Assembly (NCBI GenBank): GCA_018335795.1
Contig: JAGXRP010000060.1
Location: 1 to 64,000, forward strand
Direction: 5' to 3'
DNA from: Desulfobulbaceae bacterium
Lineage (GTDB): Bacteria > Bacteroidota > Ignavibacteria > Kapaibacteriales > UBA2268
Length of the DNA: 64,000 nucleotides
The notes below the pieces were generated by a model. The model did not search any database. It was not told the origin of the DNA and saw only the letters and a list, made by a program, of their open reading frames with translations. Shown piece after piece: positions 1 through 10,885 of the stretch; within the stretch, counting starts at the first letter, position 1, and the number at the start of each line of letters is the position of its first letter. Position numbers and translations under genes: made by a program.

Positions 1-1224
1 ATATCGCTCAACAATTCACTACTGTACTGCGAATTAAAAGATTTGCTTAAACATAACAATGATAAATATTTCATCATAATTTCTGCTTTGAAAAATGTAT
101 CTTCATTGCTCAAGAAGGCTGCCAAATCAGCAGAAAGTGGAAATAAAATTTTATTTTCAGAGGCAGTAAATGAAATATTTTCGATTCACAAAGATTTTAT
201 CGAACAAAATATGCCGGATAAAAAGAACCTCTTTTCCAAATTATTATCAAATGGAGAAGATAATTTAAGGAAAGCTCTGAAAAGCGTGTATCTGACAGGG
301 TTTTTGAGCAATCGCATTTTGGATAGTATTCTATCACAAGGCGAACTCCTACTGTTAGAGATTTTAAGAGAAGATTTGGCAGATAATCCCTTCGTAGATG
401 TCATAGATGCGAGAATGATTATAAAGACCGATAGCCTTTACAATAGCGCCAAGCCCTTGTATGAGGAAACCAAGCATTTGGTAAAGCAACTAATTGCGAG
501 CTCGGATGCTCATCATTTCATTACTCAGGGCTTTGTCGCGTCAGATTTGCAAGATAATACGACAACAATGGGTTTTGAAAGCTCTAACCTTACTGCATTG
601 CTGATAGCTCAAGCTCTCGATAGTAAAGATATCCGGATAATTAGTGACGTACCGGGAATCTGCCATGCAGATCCAAAAATATTTTCGGATGCTAAAATCA
701 TAAATGAGATTAGCTATAAAAGTGCCTTTATTGCAGCAAAGTATGGACTGAAATTGTTCTATGCGCCAATGATTGAATCTGCTGACAAAACAGATACCAT
801 CATATTATATGGTAACAAAATCAATCATTTGCATGAATTAACTAAAATTGTCAGAAAGGTAAAAGTTGATAAATCATTGATTATTGTCAAAGAAGTCATA
901 TTTTTCAAGAATGATGACATTTCAATATCATCATTGCCCACTTCACCTACATTGATAATTACAGATAAAAAGAGCAATTGGATTTATATTGACAAAAGAA
1001 AAATGAATTCTATGCCAGATAAATCATTAACTAATATTAATATATATTGCTTAATTACTGTTCTGTTTTCTGAACAAAATTTAATCATAAATCAAGCAAT
1101 GAAATTTTTTGAAAAGAATGAGGCTTTCAAATTAGTAATCGCAAATAACGAAGTAATTCACATTGTGAGCGATATGGAGAGTGGAATGGAATTCTGTAAA
1201 TTGATTTTGCCGATGATTAGCTGA
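1..1224 (+). CDS. Aspartate kinase family protein, 5'-truncated by window edge (divergent)
   Basis: Frame is open from base 1, so the ORF-track TTG start at 43 is probably internal. IIISALKNVSSLLKKA resembles the aspartokinase VVVSA segment; GFVASDLQDNTTTMGFESSNLTALLIAQAL resembles the aspartokinase GF.....TTTLGRGGSDxTA motif; then DVPGICHADPK. Confidence 0.75.
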   Translation: MSLNNSLLYCELKDLLKHNNDKYFIIISALKNVSSLLKKAAKSAESGNKILFSEAVNEIFSIHKDFIEQNMPDKKNLFSKLLSNGEDNLRKALKSVYLTGFLSNRILDSILSQGELLLLEILREDLADNPFVDVIDARMIIKTDSLYNSAKPLYEETKHLVKQLIASSDAHHFITQGFVASDLQDNTTTMGFESSNLTALLIAQALDSKDIRIISDVPGICHADPKIFSDAKIINEISYKSAFIAAKYGLKLFYAPMIESADKTDTIILYGNKINHLHELTKIVRKVKVDKSLIIVKEVIFFKNDDISISSLPTSPTLIITDKKSNWIYIDKRKMNSMPDKSLTNINIYCLITVLFSEQNLIINQAMKFFEKNEAFKLVIANNEVIHIVSDMESGMEFCKLILPMIS

Positions 1225-2656
1225 TATGTTTCTTTTTCTTGGGAAAAGTAAATAGTTTCCACGACTCGCGGCTTACTTTCAGAGTCAGGTATAGCCCGAA
1301 TAGTCCTATGATAAAATTACCTGCCCACATGCTAATGAATGGGTCTAAGTGGCCACGGTCGGCTAATTTTTCGCCACCGATAAGCAATGCCCAGTAAATG
1401 ACGTAAAAAGCGAGACTCATTCCGGCGCTTAACCCGAAGTTCCCACCCTTTGTTATAACTCCAAGAGGGGCACCTACCAAAACGAATATAAAACAAGCAA
1501 ATGGAATTGCATATTTTTTGTGGATTTCAACTTCGTATTGGAGCGATTTGTTCAGAAAAAACTCTGCTTGGTTTATGTCGGCTTGGATACTCGAATAGGT
1601 AATGTTAGCATTTTGGATTACTCGCGTAATGACTCCGATTCGATTTGTATCAATCATGATACTATCCGGTATAACTTCAGCGGTATGTTGAATAGCTCCG
1701 GTGACTCGTTTCACACCTTGCGATTCATCAACAAATATTTTTTCTGTTTTTTCAATTGGTGACTTTTTTTTACTTCCTGATACCAAAGCAAGTCCGCCAT
1801 TCAAAACTGAATCTATGCGACTAATAATATTCGTGCGGTTTGTACGGGCACTATCTACAATTTGTTGCATATCAGAAATTCGCATTTCGCGGTCACCTCG
1901 AGAACCCATTTCAAGTTGGGACCGTTCAAAAGCAAAACCATATGCAGGGATACCAATTTCATATGTGCCGAAATTTACAATACGATAATCTCGAACCAGC
2001 CCAATGTTCATACGGTGAATTTCTCCATCAAAAAGCGTCACAATCAAATTTGAATAACTATCATCAAATTTGATGGTACCACTATCTGAGGAAATTATGT
2101 TACGCTCTTGGAATCGGCGAACGTCATAAATCGTTACACCATGTAAGTTCCCGCTTGCAGAATCAACTTGGCGAGCGAGAATTGTATATCCGTCCAGTTG
2201 AGTAGAAAAGCGTCCGGATTCGATGCTAAAAGTAGGCTTTTTGCGAGTGATATCACTCATGAGCAATTTCGCTTTAAGATTGGAATCAGGCAAAATCTCG
2301 TCATTGAACCAAAAAAGTGCATAAGACAATAACAATCCGCCTATCAATACAGGAGCCATCATCCGAAACACACTTCCACCACTTGCTTTGACAATTGTAA
2401 TTTCTTGGTTTGCTGCCATCGAACCGAATGCCATCAATGAACTGAACAGAACGCCCATTGGCAATGCAAGAATTACCATCCAAGCAAGATTGAGAACTAT
2501 CAAATGCAATATTACCCATTCACTCAAACCTTTGCCTACAAGCTTTGATAAGTAATTCATGATAAATTGCATAAGATATATAAACATAACAGTAGAGAAC
2601 CCAAATAGCAGTGGTGCAATATGGGTACGTAAAATATATCTGTCAATTAAAGTCAT
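1217..2656 (-). CDS. LptF/LptG (YjgP/YjgQ) family permease
   Basis: 479 aa; N-terminal MTLIDRYILRTHIAPLLFGFSTVMFIYLMQFIMNYL, multiple TM segments, C-terminal YAIPFACFIFVLVGAPLGVITKGGNFGLS typical of the family. Confidence 0.88.
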   Translation of the reverse strand: MTLIDRYILRTHIAPLLFGFSTVMFIYLMQFIMNYLSKLVGKGLSEWVILHLIVLNLAWMVILALPMGVLFSSLMAFGSMAANQEITIVKASGGSVFRMMAPVLIGGLLLSYALFWFNDEILPDSNLKAKLLMSDITRKKPTFSIESGRFSTQLDGYTILARQVDSASGNLHGVTIYDVRRFQERNIISSDSGTIKFDDSYSNLIVTLFDGEIHRMNIGLVRDYRIVNFGTYEIGIPAYGFAFERSQLEMGSRGDREMRISDMQQIVDSARTNRTNIISRIDSVLNGGLALVSGSKKKSPIEKTEKIFVDESQGVKRVTGAIQHTAEVIPDSIMIDTNRIGVITRVIQNANITYSSIQADINQAEFFLNKSLQYEVEIHKKYAIPFACFIFVLVGAPLGVITKGGNFGLSAGMSLAFYVIYWALLIGGEKLADRGHLDPFISMWAGNFIIGLFGLYLTLKVSRESWKLFTFPKKKKHIS

Positions 2657-2723
2657 GTCGGAATGACGAATATCACTTATTTAAGTTTGATAAAAATCTT
2701 TTTGTGATTTAAATCTAATGTGT

Positions 2724-2745
2724 TATATTTGTAGTTCTATATTTG
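2724..2745 (+). promoter_or_regulatory. Two overlapping-scale TATATTTG (-7 TAnnTTTG) boxes upstream of secG
   Basis: TATATTTG at 2724-2731 and 2738-2745; TTTG at 2701-2704 lies 19 nt upstream of the first, fitting Bacteroidetes -33/-7 spacing. Confidence 0.5.
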
Positions 2746-2762
2746 AAAATTAGGGTAAAACT

Positions 2763-3152
2763 ATGTTTACAGTATTAGCTATCATAATGATTATACTTTC
2801 GATTTTGCTGATTTTAGTAGTGTTATTGCAACCAGGCAAAGGCGACATGATTACCGGAATGGGTGGTCTTGGCGGGACTTTTTCTAATATGTTGGGTTCC
2901 CGACGCACTTTGGACTTGCTTTCCAAAATCACTGTTGGTTTGGCAACTTCAATTTTTATATTAGCTCTCCTAACAAACAAATTTTTTGTAGGTTCGGCAG
3001 ATGAGATGACAAGACCTGTTACCGAAGGTGTTGCTGTTCCTCAGACAGTACCAAATACACCTGTTCAACCGGCATTGCCATTACCTGAGCAAAAACAGCA
3101 ACAACCTCAAGATGCTCAACCACAGCAACCGAAGAACGAAGAAAACAAGTAA
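2763..3152 (+). CDS. secG: Preprotein translocase subunit SecG with Q/P-rich C-terminal tail
   Basis: LQPGKGDMITGMGGLGGTFSNMLGSRRTLDLLSKITVGLATSIFILALLT; two TM segments. Confidence 0.88.
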   Translation: MFTVLAIIMIILSILLILVVLLQPGKGDMITGMGGLGGTFSNMLGSRRTLDLLSKITVGLATSIFILALLTNKFFVGSADEMTRPVTEGVAVPQTVPNTPVQPALPLPEQKQQQPQDAQPQQPKNEENK

Positions 3153-3174
3153 TTATAGACGTATAAAATATTTC

Positions 3175-3208
3175 GAGGCTTCTCATTTTTTGAGAAGCCT
3201 TGTTTTGT
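3175..3208 (+). terminator. Rho-independent terminator after secG
   Basis: Perfect 10-bp stem AGGCTTCTCA-TTTTT-TGAGAAGCCT followed by a T-rich run. Confidence 0.85.
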
Positions 3209-3293
3209 TTAGTCTAATTTGATTTCGCCATTCAAGCTAATTTTGGTTTTTAATCGTTTTACCATTTTTACGATTCCAAAAAAACGAGGTTTG

Positions 3294-5609
3294 ATGTTAT
3301 TATTTTCTGTTTTGTCGGGCATATTTGTGGCTTGTTTGGTTCCATTTTTGTTTAAACTCGGCAGAAAACCGGGGAGTTTAATCATTTCATTGGTGCCTTT
3401 GAGTTTATTTTTGTTCTATCTCTTTAATTTTGGGATAAGCGACAATTTGGGCTATTACGAATCATTTGACTTTTTCCCTGCTTTAGGTGTTAACTTAAAT
3501 TTTGTGATGGATTCCTATGCTTTGATTTTCGCTTTGATTATTACCGGCATCGGAACTGTAGTATTCTTCTATTCCTCGTATTACCTGGCTGAAAACCCTT
3601 ATTTAGACCGATTTTATATATATATACTGGTTTTCATGGCTTCAATGCTTGGAATTGTAATCTCAGATAATATGGTCATTATGTTCATATTTTGGGAGTT
3701 TACTTCCATCAGTTCGTTCATGCTAATCGGATTCAAACATAGAGAGGAAAAATCACGTTATTCGGCTTGGCAAGCATTACTTGTCACGGGAAGCGGAGCT
3801 TTAGCTTTATTAGCCGGAATATTATTATTGTATTTAATAACCGGCAAGATGAATTTTTCCGAAATAAACTCTATGCCTCAGATTATACAATCATCCACTC
3901 TGTTTTTGCCGGCAATGTTTCTTGTACTTGGAGGAGCTTTTACAAAATCTGCGCAGATGCCATTCCATTTTTGGCTACCAAATGCAATGGAAGCACCAAC
4001 TCCTGTTAGTGCCTACTTACATTCTGCAACAATGGTGAAAGCAGGCATTTACTTGATGGCACGAATCAATCCGGCTTTCCAAGGTGCTATTGAATGGGAA
4101 ACTACTCTTTCTGTTTTTGGTGGCATAACAATGCTTTTTGCAGCATATATGGCATTGAAACAAATTGATTTGAAACGCATTTTAGCATATACTACTCTAA
4201 GCGTTCTTGGTACATTGACTTTGTTGATTGGTATAGGAACTCCGGCGGCTATGCAGGCTATGATAGTGTATCTGATAGCGCATGCACTTTACAAAGGTAC
4301 TTTATTTTTAGTAGCAGGTGCAATTGACCATGGTACAGGCACGAGAAATATTGATGAAATTGGCGGATTGAAGAAATTTATGCCAATTACAGCAATAGCT
4401 GCAACGTTAGCCGCTCTTTCGATGGCAGGAGTTATACCTTTATTCGGGTTTATTGGCAAAGAATTGCTTTATGAAGCAGCATTGGAACATAGTCTTGTTG
4501 ATTATGCAACATTTGGTGCCGTATTTTTTGCGGCATTGTTCGGGGTCGTTGCTGCCGGAATGAGCGGTATATTTCCATTCTTCGGTAAAGCAAAATACCC
4601 CAATGAGAAACCTCATGAAGCCTCATTCATTATGACTACAGGCTTTGTAATAACTGCTTTTCTCGGCTTACTTTTTGGTTTGGTTCCAATGCTTGTTTCA
4701 GACAATGTGGCAAAAGCAACTTCGGATGTTTACTACAATTTACCGCTTGCTGTAGGTTCTTCAATGCAATTAGCTCTGTGGCACGGATTCAATTCAGTAC
4801 TTTTTCTAAGTTTAGGAACTTTGGCTCTGGGTATTGGTATTTTGATGTTTAGAGCAAAGCTATTTCCAATCATCAGAAAAATCAATCTCCCTGAATTTCT
4901 ACAACCATCGAAAGCTTATGATGTTTCGACAGCAATTTTGATAGGCTCGGCAAGATTGACAACGAAAATTCTCCAAAATGGCTATTTACGCAATTATATT
5001 ACATTGATATTACTCACTCTATTACTTCTAACATCCTACTCATTATTTGCTTTTAGTGATTTGAGTGTTATAAGCTTATACTATCCGGTGACATTTTACG
5101 AAATCACAATTGCAGTAATCATATCAATATCAGCTGTTTTGGTTATCAAATCATCGGGTAGATTGCAAGCAGTTGCAGCATTAGGCGTAGTTGGGATTTT
5201 TGTAGCTATTATTTTCTCGATATACGGAGCGCCCGATTTGGCTCTTACACAATATTCAATCGAAACGCTTACGGTTATTTTATTTGTACTTGTAATTTAC
5301 AAATTACCCAAGTTTTTGAACTATTCAAAATTTAGCCACAGATTGCAGGACTTCGTCCTTGCCGCATTAGTTGGCTTAACTATGACAATACTTATATTGA
5401 TGGTGACAGCTAACGAATTGCCACCCGAATTTAAGGATTATTACGGGCAAACTTCATACATTTTAGGTAAAGGCCGGAATATAGTGAATGTAATCCTTGT
5501 TGATTACAGAGCATTGGATACTTTGGGCGAAATTGTTGTGCTTTCATTAGCTGCTTTAGGGGTCTTTGCATTGTTGAAATTGAAAAAAGACGACGGAGAC
5601 TCAATATGA
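3294..5609 (+). CDS. mrpA: Na+/H+ antiporter subunit MrpA
   Basis: ORF 3219-5609; likely start ATG 3294 ([11 protein letters not shown]). NuoL-like core ([31 protein letters not shown]) with C-terminal extension [29 protein letters not shown] characteristic of MrpA. Confidence 0.92.
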   Translation: MLLFSVLSGIFVACLVPFLFKLGRKPGSLIISLVPLSLFLFYLFNFGISDNLGYYESFDFFPALGVNLNFVMDSYALIFALIITGIGTVVFFYSSYYLAENPYLDRFYIYILVFMASMLGIVISDNMVIMFIFWEFTSISSFMLIGFKHREEKSRYSAWQALLVTGSGALALLAGILLLYLITGKMNFSEINSMPQIIQSSTLFLPAMFLVLGGAFTKSAQMPFHFWLPNAMEAPTPVSAYLHSATMVKAGIYLMARINPAFQGAIEWETTLSVFGGITMLFAAYMALKQIDLKRILAYTTLSVLGTLTLLIGIGTPAAMQAMIVYLIAHALYKGTLFLVAGAIDHGTGTRNIDEIGGLKKFMPITAIAATLAALSMAGVIPLFGFIGKELLYEAALEHSLVDYATFGAVFFAALFGVVAAGMSGIFPFFGKAKYPNEKPHEASFIMTTGFVITAFLGLLFGLVPMLVSDNVAKATSDVYYNLPLAVGSSMQLALWHGFNSVLFLSLGTLALGIGILMFRAKLFPIIRKINLPEFLQPSKAYDVSTAILIGSARLTTKILQNGYLRNYITLILLTLLLLTSYSLFAFSDLSVISLYYPVTFYEITIAVIISISAVLVIKSSGRLQAVAALGVVGIFVAIIFSIYGAPDLALTQYSIETLTVILFVLVIYKLPKFLNYSKFSHRLQDFVLAALVGLTMTILILMVTANELPPEFKDYYGQTSYILGKGRNIVNVILVDYRALDTLGEIVVLSLAALGVFALLKLKKDDGDSI

Positions 5610-6022
5610 AATCCATAATTTTACAAACAGCCACACGATATTTATTACCGATTCTTTTGCTATTTTCATTCTTTTTGCTGTTCAGAGGACATAATTCTCC
5701 GGGTGGTGGTTTTGTCGGTGGATTAGTCGCTGCCGCTGCTTACGCATTGTACTCTATTGCGTTCGGGGTGGAAGAAGCCAAAAAATTATTACGAATTGAG
5801 CCTGTCTATTTGATTGCAACTGGATTAATGTTTGCTTTGATTTCCGGTATGATAGCATTTTTTAGTTTTGATACTTTCATGACAGGAAAATGGAGCGATT
5901 TCAATTTCCCACTTTTCGGTAAATTGGGCAGCCCTCTGCTTTTTGATTTGGGAGTTTATGTTGTTGTAATTGGTATTACACTCAAGATATTATTCACAAT
6001 ATCTGAGGAGGTAAAGCCATGA
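5606..6022 (+). CDS. mrpB: Na+/H+ antiporter subunit MrpB
   Basis: 138 aa, [36 protein letters not shown] overlap with mrpA. Confidence 0.92.
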   Translation: MKSIILQTATRYLLPILLLFSFFLLFRGHNSPGGGFVGGLVAAAAYALYSIAFGVEEAKKLLRIEPVYLIATGLMFALISGMIAFFSFDTFMTGKWSDFNFPLFGKLGSPLLFDLGVYVVVIGITLKILFTISEEVKP

Positions 6023-6372
6023 CGCTACTATTAGCTATTGTAACAGGGATTTTATTTACAGCAGGATTTTATTTGGTGCTTCGCCGAAGTTTGGTGAAAG
6101 TGATTTTCGGCTTGATGTTTTTGGGGCATGCTGCCAATTTGCTGATTTTCAATATTGGGAGATTGACCAAGGGCGCTCCGGCATTCATATTAGAAGGAAA
6201 CCAAACTGCAGTTGAGCCATATGCCGAACCTATTCCTCAAGCTTTGATATTAACGGCAATTGTAATCGGTTTCGGAGTGCAAGCATTTGCAATTGTTTTA
6301 TTCAAAAAAGCATATCAAATGATTGGAAGTGATGATATACACAGTTTGAAATCAACCGATAGGATAGCTTAA
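6019..6372 (+). CDS. mrpC: Na+/H+ antiporter subunit MrpC
   Basis: NuoK-like, [20 protein letters not shown]...[22 protein letters not shown]; overlaps mrpB. Confidence 0.92.
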   Translation: MTLLLAIVTGILFTAGFYLVLRRSLVKVIFGLMFLGHAANLLIFNIGRLTKGAPAFILEGNQTAVEPYAEPIPQALILTAIVIGFGVQAFAIVLFKKAYQMIGSDDIHSLKSTDRIA

Positions 6373-7892
6373 TGACAAAATTCGATATCGAACTGTTAGT
6401 TTTGTTGCCCATATTATTGCCATTAGCTTTCGCTATTGTTATGTTATTCGCGTGGAATAATCTACAATTCCAACGAGTGATGAATTTAGTTGCCGGTAGT
6501 GTAGGCTTTATTGTTTCCATAGTTTTATTTTCAACTATTTACGTAAACGGAATTCAAGTTGTTGCTATCGGTGGGTGGAAAATACCATATGGAATTGTGC
6601 TTGTTGCCGATAATTTTTCTGCCATTATGGTGTTAATGTCGGGGTTGATGGGATTTGCTGTGGCTTTTTATTCGATAGTCACAGTCAACAAAAAAAACGA
6701 ACAGCATTTTTACTATCCTTTGCTTCAGATTTTACTAATGGGCGTCAACGGAGCCTTCTTGACGGGCGACATGTTCAATCTCTACGTATGGTTCGAGGTG
6801 ATGCTCATTTCATCATTCGTATTGTTGGCTCTCGGCGGCAAGCAAGAGCAATTGGAAGGTGCTGTAAAATATGTCACATTAAACCTGATTTCATCTATGA
6901 TTTTTCTTTCTGCCGTAGGTATTTTATACGGTTTGACCGGAACATTGAATATGGCTGATTTGGCTGTAAAGGTGCAGTTAGTTGAAAACCAGGGCTTAGT
7001 AACCGTAGTAGCGATGATGTTTTTGGTTTCATTCGGAATCAAATCTGCCGTATTTCCTTTGTTTTCGTGGTTGCCGGCATCATATCATACACCACCTGTT
7101 GCAGTATCCGCATTATTTGCAGGATTACTGACAAAAGTTGGTGTATATACGATGTATAGAGTATTCACATTGATTTTTGATATTAACAATGAATTCATCG
7201 GTACGGTGATTTTAATAATAGCTGGTTTTACGATGTTGACAGGTGTTCTGGGAGCGGCGGCTCAAAACGATTTTAGGCGGATATTGTCATTCCATATTGT
7301 GAGCCAAGTAGGTTATATGGTAATGGCGTTAGGCTTGATGACAGCCTTCTCCTTTGCTGCAGGAATATTCTACATAGTTTATCATATAATCACTAAGACA
7401 AATCTTTTTTTTATAAGCGGCATAGTCGAAAAAATTAAAGGGACATATAACTTAGATACATTGGGAGGACTATTCAAAAAATATCCTTCTGTCAGCCTTT
7501 TGTTCTTAATATCGGCTTTCACACTTTCCGGAATTCCACCTTTTGCAGGGTTTTGGGCAAAATTCACGGTTGCTCTCGCAGGGTTCTGTATTGAGCAATA
7601 CTTAATCGTAGGATTATCATTATTTGTCGGATTGCTTACATTATATTCGATGACAAAAATTTGGAATTATGCTTTTTGGCAAGATGAAAAGCAAGAAAGC
7701 GAAATGGAAAGAGAATTTTACAAAATACCTATTCAACGCAAGTATTTGCTTTATTCGCCTTCGATTTTTATGACCGTTGTGATTTTGCTACTAAGTCTTT
7801 TTGCAGGTTCGGCATTTGATTTTGCGGTGCTAACTGGCGAACAGCTTGCAAATCCTCAATATTATATTAACGCTGTATTGGGAGGCAAGTAA
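6372..7892 (+). CDS. mrpD: Na+/H+ antiporter subunit MrpD
   Basis: 506 aa, NuoN/L-like: GDMFNLYVWFEVMLISSFVLLALGG, FGIKSAVFPLFSWLPASYHTPPVAVSALFAGLLTKVGVY. Confidence 0.92.
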   Translation: MTKFDIELLVLLPILLPLAFAIVMLFAWNNLQFQRVMNLVAGSVGFIVSIVLFSTIYVNGIQVVAIGGWKIPYGIVLVADNFSAIMVLMSGLMGFAVAFYSIVTVNKKNEQHFYYPLLQILLMGVNGAFLTGDMFNLYVWFEVMLISSFVLLALGGKQEQLEGAVKYVTLNLISSMIFLSAVGILYGLTGTLNMADLAVKVQLVENQGLVTVVAMMFLVSFGIKSAVFPLFSWLPASYHTPPVAVSALFAGLLTKVGVYTMYRVFTLIFDINNEFIGTVILIIAGFTMLTGVLGAAAQNDFRRILSFHIVSQVGYMVMALGLMTAFSFAAGIFYIVYHIITKTNLFFISGIVEKIKGTYNLDTLGGLFKKYPSVSLLFLISAFTLSGIPPFAGFWAKFTVALAGFCIEQYLIVGLSLFVGLLTLYSMTKIWNYAFWQDEKQESEMEREFYKIPIQRKYLLYSPSIFMTVVILLLSLFAGSAFDFAVLTGEQLANPQYYINAVLGGK

Positions 7893-7894
7893 TA

Positions 7895-8368
7895 ATGGGA
7901 CTACTACTGCTGAATCTTGTACTCGGGATATTATGGACATTGCTGACGGGTGATTTGCACTTTACGAATTTCATCCAAGGTGTAATTATTGGATATGTGA
8001 TTTTATTCGTTTCCAAAAATGCAATCGTCAAAACAAGATATTTTACACGTCTCCCGAAAATATTCTTATTCATATTATATTTCATCAAGGAATTGATTGT
8101 AGCGAATATAAAAGTAGCTTATGATATTCTTACAGTCAAAGATAAAATGAGACCCGGAATAATAGCGCTACCGTTGGATGCCAAAACAGATTTGGAAATA
8201 ACTTTATTTGCTAACTTAATTACCATGACGCCCGGCTCCTTGAGCATTGACACATCTGACGACAATAAAGTACTTTACGTTCATGCAATGTATATTGACG
8301 ACCCACAGAAATACAAAGAAGAATTAAAAACAGGTTTGGAACGAAAATTATTGGAGATATTGCGATGA
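7895..8368 (+). CDS. mrpE: Na+/H+ antiporter subunit MrpE
   Basis: 157 aa, LFANLITMTPGSLSIDTSDDNKVLYVHAMYID, typical MnhE C-terminus. Confidence 0.9.
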   Translation: MGLLLLNLVLGILWTLLTGDLHFTNFIQGVIIGYVILFVSKNAIVKTRYFTRLPKIFLFILYFIKELIVANIKVAYDILTVKDKMRPGIIALPLDAKTDLEITLFANLITMTPGSLSIDTSDDNKVLYVHAMYIDDPQKYKEELKTGLERKLLEILR

Positions 8369-8637
8369 GTTTCGTTGAAATTGCCATATTTATATCCTTG
8401 CCGATAATTACAGTTTCTATGTTGATAATGGTATATAGAGTTGCAGTAGGACCAAGTTTGGAAGATAGAGTTGTAGCACTTGATTTGATAGCAACAACGG
8501 TAATTGGATTTATTGCTGTTTATGCAATCATTTCAAATTCTACGACAATTCTTGATGTTGGGATTATTATCGCAATGTTAGCGTTTTTGGGTACGACAGC
8601 CTTTGCATATTATTTGGAACGGAGGTCTAAATCATGA
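8365..8637 (+). CDS. mrpF: Na+/H+ antiporter subunit MrpF
   Basis: 90 aa, RVAVGPSLEDRVVALDLIATTVIGFIAVYAI. Confidence 0.9.
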   Translation: MSFVEIAIFISLPIITVSMLIMVYRVAVGPSLEDRVVALDLIATTVIGFIAVYAIISNSTTILDVGIIIAMLAFLGTTAFAYYLERRSKS

Positions 8638-9056
8638 GTGGAATAATTGATGTTGTAAGTGCAGTACTGATATTGTCAGGTGCAATTTTTATATTGATTT
8701 CATCAATCGGTTTAATAAAAATGCCTGATATTTATATGCGTATGTCCGCCACTACAAAAGCTACTACTTTGGGCGTTGGGAGCATTTTATTGGGTACGGC
8801 ATTATATTTTGAAGAAGTTGGGATAATAACACGTGCTATCATAATAATCATATTTTTATTCCTAACGGCACCAATCGGTGCCCATTTAATCGGGCGAGCA
8901 GCATATTTCGATGGAATCCCGTTATGGGATAAATCCATTATAAATGAATTAGAGGGTAGTTTCAATCCTATCGAGCATGTGTTATACAGCGAAAAATTCG
9001 GTAGTGATGAAAAAGTAACTTTACCACGTGAACAAACTGAAAACAACTCAGATTAG
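8634..9056 (+). CDS. mrpG: Na+/H+ antiporter subunit MrpG
   Basis: 140 aa, IGLIKMPDIYMRMSATTKATTLGVGSILLG...FLFLTAPIGAHLIGRAAY. Confidence 0.9.
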   Translation: MSGIIDVVSAVLILSGAIFILISSIGLIKMPDIYMRMSATTKATTLGVGSILLGTALYFEEVGIITRAIIIIIFLFLTAPIGAHLIGRAAYFDGIPLWDKSIINELEGSFNPIEHVLYSEKFGSDEKVTLPREQTENNSD

Positions 9057-10045
9057 TCTTCTTTAATCACAAGTTGAGCAATTTGAACTGCATTCGTTGC
9101 GGCACCTTTGCGCAAATTATCTGCAGCCACCCATAAATACAAAGCATTTTCGGCTGAATCATCTCGACGAATTCTACCGATATAAACAGGGTCGGTGTCT
9201 TGAGTGATTTGCGGAGTAGGATATGAATCTCGACTCGTGTCATCCATCAAAACGACGCCTACTGTATTTGCATATAGACGCTTAACATCTTCGATTTCAT
9301 AGTTATTTTCAAGCTCCACATTTACCGATTCGCAGTGACCGCCTAAAGTAGGAACACGAACACAAGTAAATGCAAGCGGCAATGCATCAATTCCGAGAAT
9401 TTTCCGGGTTTCGTTTATCATTTTTGTTTCTTCTACCGTAAATCCTGATGGTTCAAACTGATGGAACAGTAAATTATATGCAATCGGTTTGGCATCAGTA
9501 ACTTCGCCGGATATTTCACTCATCAGCTTTTCTACGCCTTTATTTCCGGCACCTGAAATTGATTGGTAAGTTGAGCATACTACGCGTTTCAGACCGAAAT
9601 TGTCCGAAAGAGGTTTAAGAGCAACAACAAGTTGGATTGTTGAGCAATTTGGATTGGCAATAATCCCTTTATGATTTTGGAGGTGGTGCGGATTTACTTC
9701 AGGCACAATAAGGGGAACATCGGGGTCCATACGCCAGGCACTACTGTTATCAATTACAATACAGCCTTTTGCGGAAGCAATCGGAGCATACTCTTTCGAT
9801 ACTGCGCCACCAGCAGAAAATAGTGCTATATCAAAATCATCGAATACCTCAGGTAAAAGCTCTTCTATTTTATAAGTCTCGCCTCTGAAAGGCAACTCTG
9901 TACCGGCAGAACGGCTACTTGCAAATAGCCCGAGGCGTGCCACGGGGAAATTTTGTTCTTCGAGCACTTTCAACATGGCTCTTCCGACTAAACCACCGGC
10001 ACCAACTATAGCAACATTATATCTTTTCATTTTCGTTTCGTTCAA
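9053..10045 (-). CDS. asd: Aspartate-semialdehyde dehydrogenase
   Basis: VAIVGAGGLVGRAMLKVLEE; GIIANPNCSTIQLVVALKPL catalytic Cys; VRVPTLGGHCESVNVE. Confidence 0.92.
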   Translation of the reverse strand: MNETKMKRYNVAIVGAGGLVGRAMLKVLEEQNFPVARLGLFASSRSAGTELPFRGETYKIEELLPEVFDDFDIALFSAGGAVSKEYAPIASAKGCIVIDNSSAWRMDPDVPLIVPEVNPHHLQNHKGIIANPNCSTIQLVVALKPLSDNFGLKRVVCSTYQSISGAGNKGVEKLMSEISGEVTDAKPIAYNLLFHQFEPSGFTVEETKMINETRKILGIDALPLAFTCVRVPTLGGHCESVNVELENNYEIEDVKRLYANTVGVVLMDDTSRDSYPTPQITQDTDPVYIGRIRRDDSAENALYLWVAADNLRKGAATNAVQIAQLVIKED

Positions 10046-10858
10046 TTATTCATACATAGAATTTACAAATTTTGGCAATATGATTTGTTCGATTTTCATT
10101 GCCTGCCCGGATTCGGAATCAATTTCGACATACACAGCACAAAGCTTCAAATCATCAGTGGCTTGCTCATATTTGTGTGCAGTTTGCAATAATAATCTTT
10201 TAAGTGCAATATCTTTTCTCATCCCTACTACAGAATCGTAAGGTCCTGTCATACCAACATCAGAAATGTAAGCCGTACCGTTCATTAATATTGACGCATC
10301 AGCAGTAGGAATATGAGTATGAGTGCCTATAACGGCTGAGGCGCGTCCGTCTAAGTGCCATCCCATTGCGACTTTTTCGGCAGTTGCATCTGCATGGAAA
10401 TCCACTATAATTATTGGGGTCCTCTCGTTTAACATTTTAACTAAATTATCTGCAGCACGGAAGGGACAATCTATTGCCTGCATGTAAGTTCGTCCTTGCA
10501 GTTGGACAACTGCAACTTCCAATCCCGGAGCTTTTTCGATTACTTTGAAACCCTTCCCAACGTTTCCGGGAGGATAGTTATAAGGTCTAATTACACGGTC
10601 ATTCTTAGCCATCAAGGGTCGAGATTTCCAATTATCCCAAATGTGATTGCCTGTAGTGATTACATCAACACCAAGAGCGAAAATCTCTTCGGCTTGTTCT
10701 TCATTCAGACCTTTACCGTTCTCGATGTTCTCGCCGTTTACGATAACAAAGTTAGTACCATAAGATTCAATTAGCCCTTTCAGCTCTTTTTTGAGATATT
10801 CAAGCCCAATTAAGCCAACAACATCTCCAACAAATAATAGTTTTATTTTCTCAGCCAA
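10046..10858 (-). CDS. YmdB-family metallophosphoesterase
   Basis: LLFVGDVVGLIGLEYLK, VNGENIENGKG, TTGNHIWD, IIVDFHADATAEKVAMGWHLDGRASAVIGTHTHIPTADA, typical of this phosphoesterase family. Confidence 0.9.
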   Translation of the reverse strand: MAEKIKLLFVGDVVGLIGLEYLKKELKGLIESYGTNFVIVNGENIENGKGLNEEQAEEIFALGVDVITTGNHIWDNWKSRPLMAKNDRVIRPYNYPPGNVGKGFKVIEKAPGLEVAVVQLQGRTYMQAIDCPFRAADNLVKMLNERTPIIIVDFHADATAEKVAMGWHLDGRASAVIGTHTHIPTADASILMNGTAYISDVGMTGPYDSVVGMRKDIALKRLLLQTAHKYEQATDDLKLCAVYVEIDSESGQAMKIEQIILPKFVNSMYE

Positions 10859-10885
10859 TTTATTTCCAGTTTAATATATAATATA

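Noticed and set aside
9975-10774. Plus-strand ORFs across asd and the YmdB-like gene
   Set aside because: Antisense to conserved enzymes; compositionally unconvincing.
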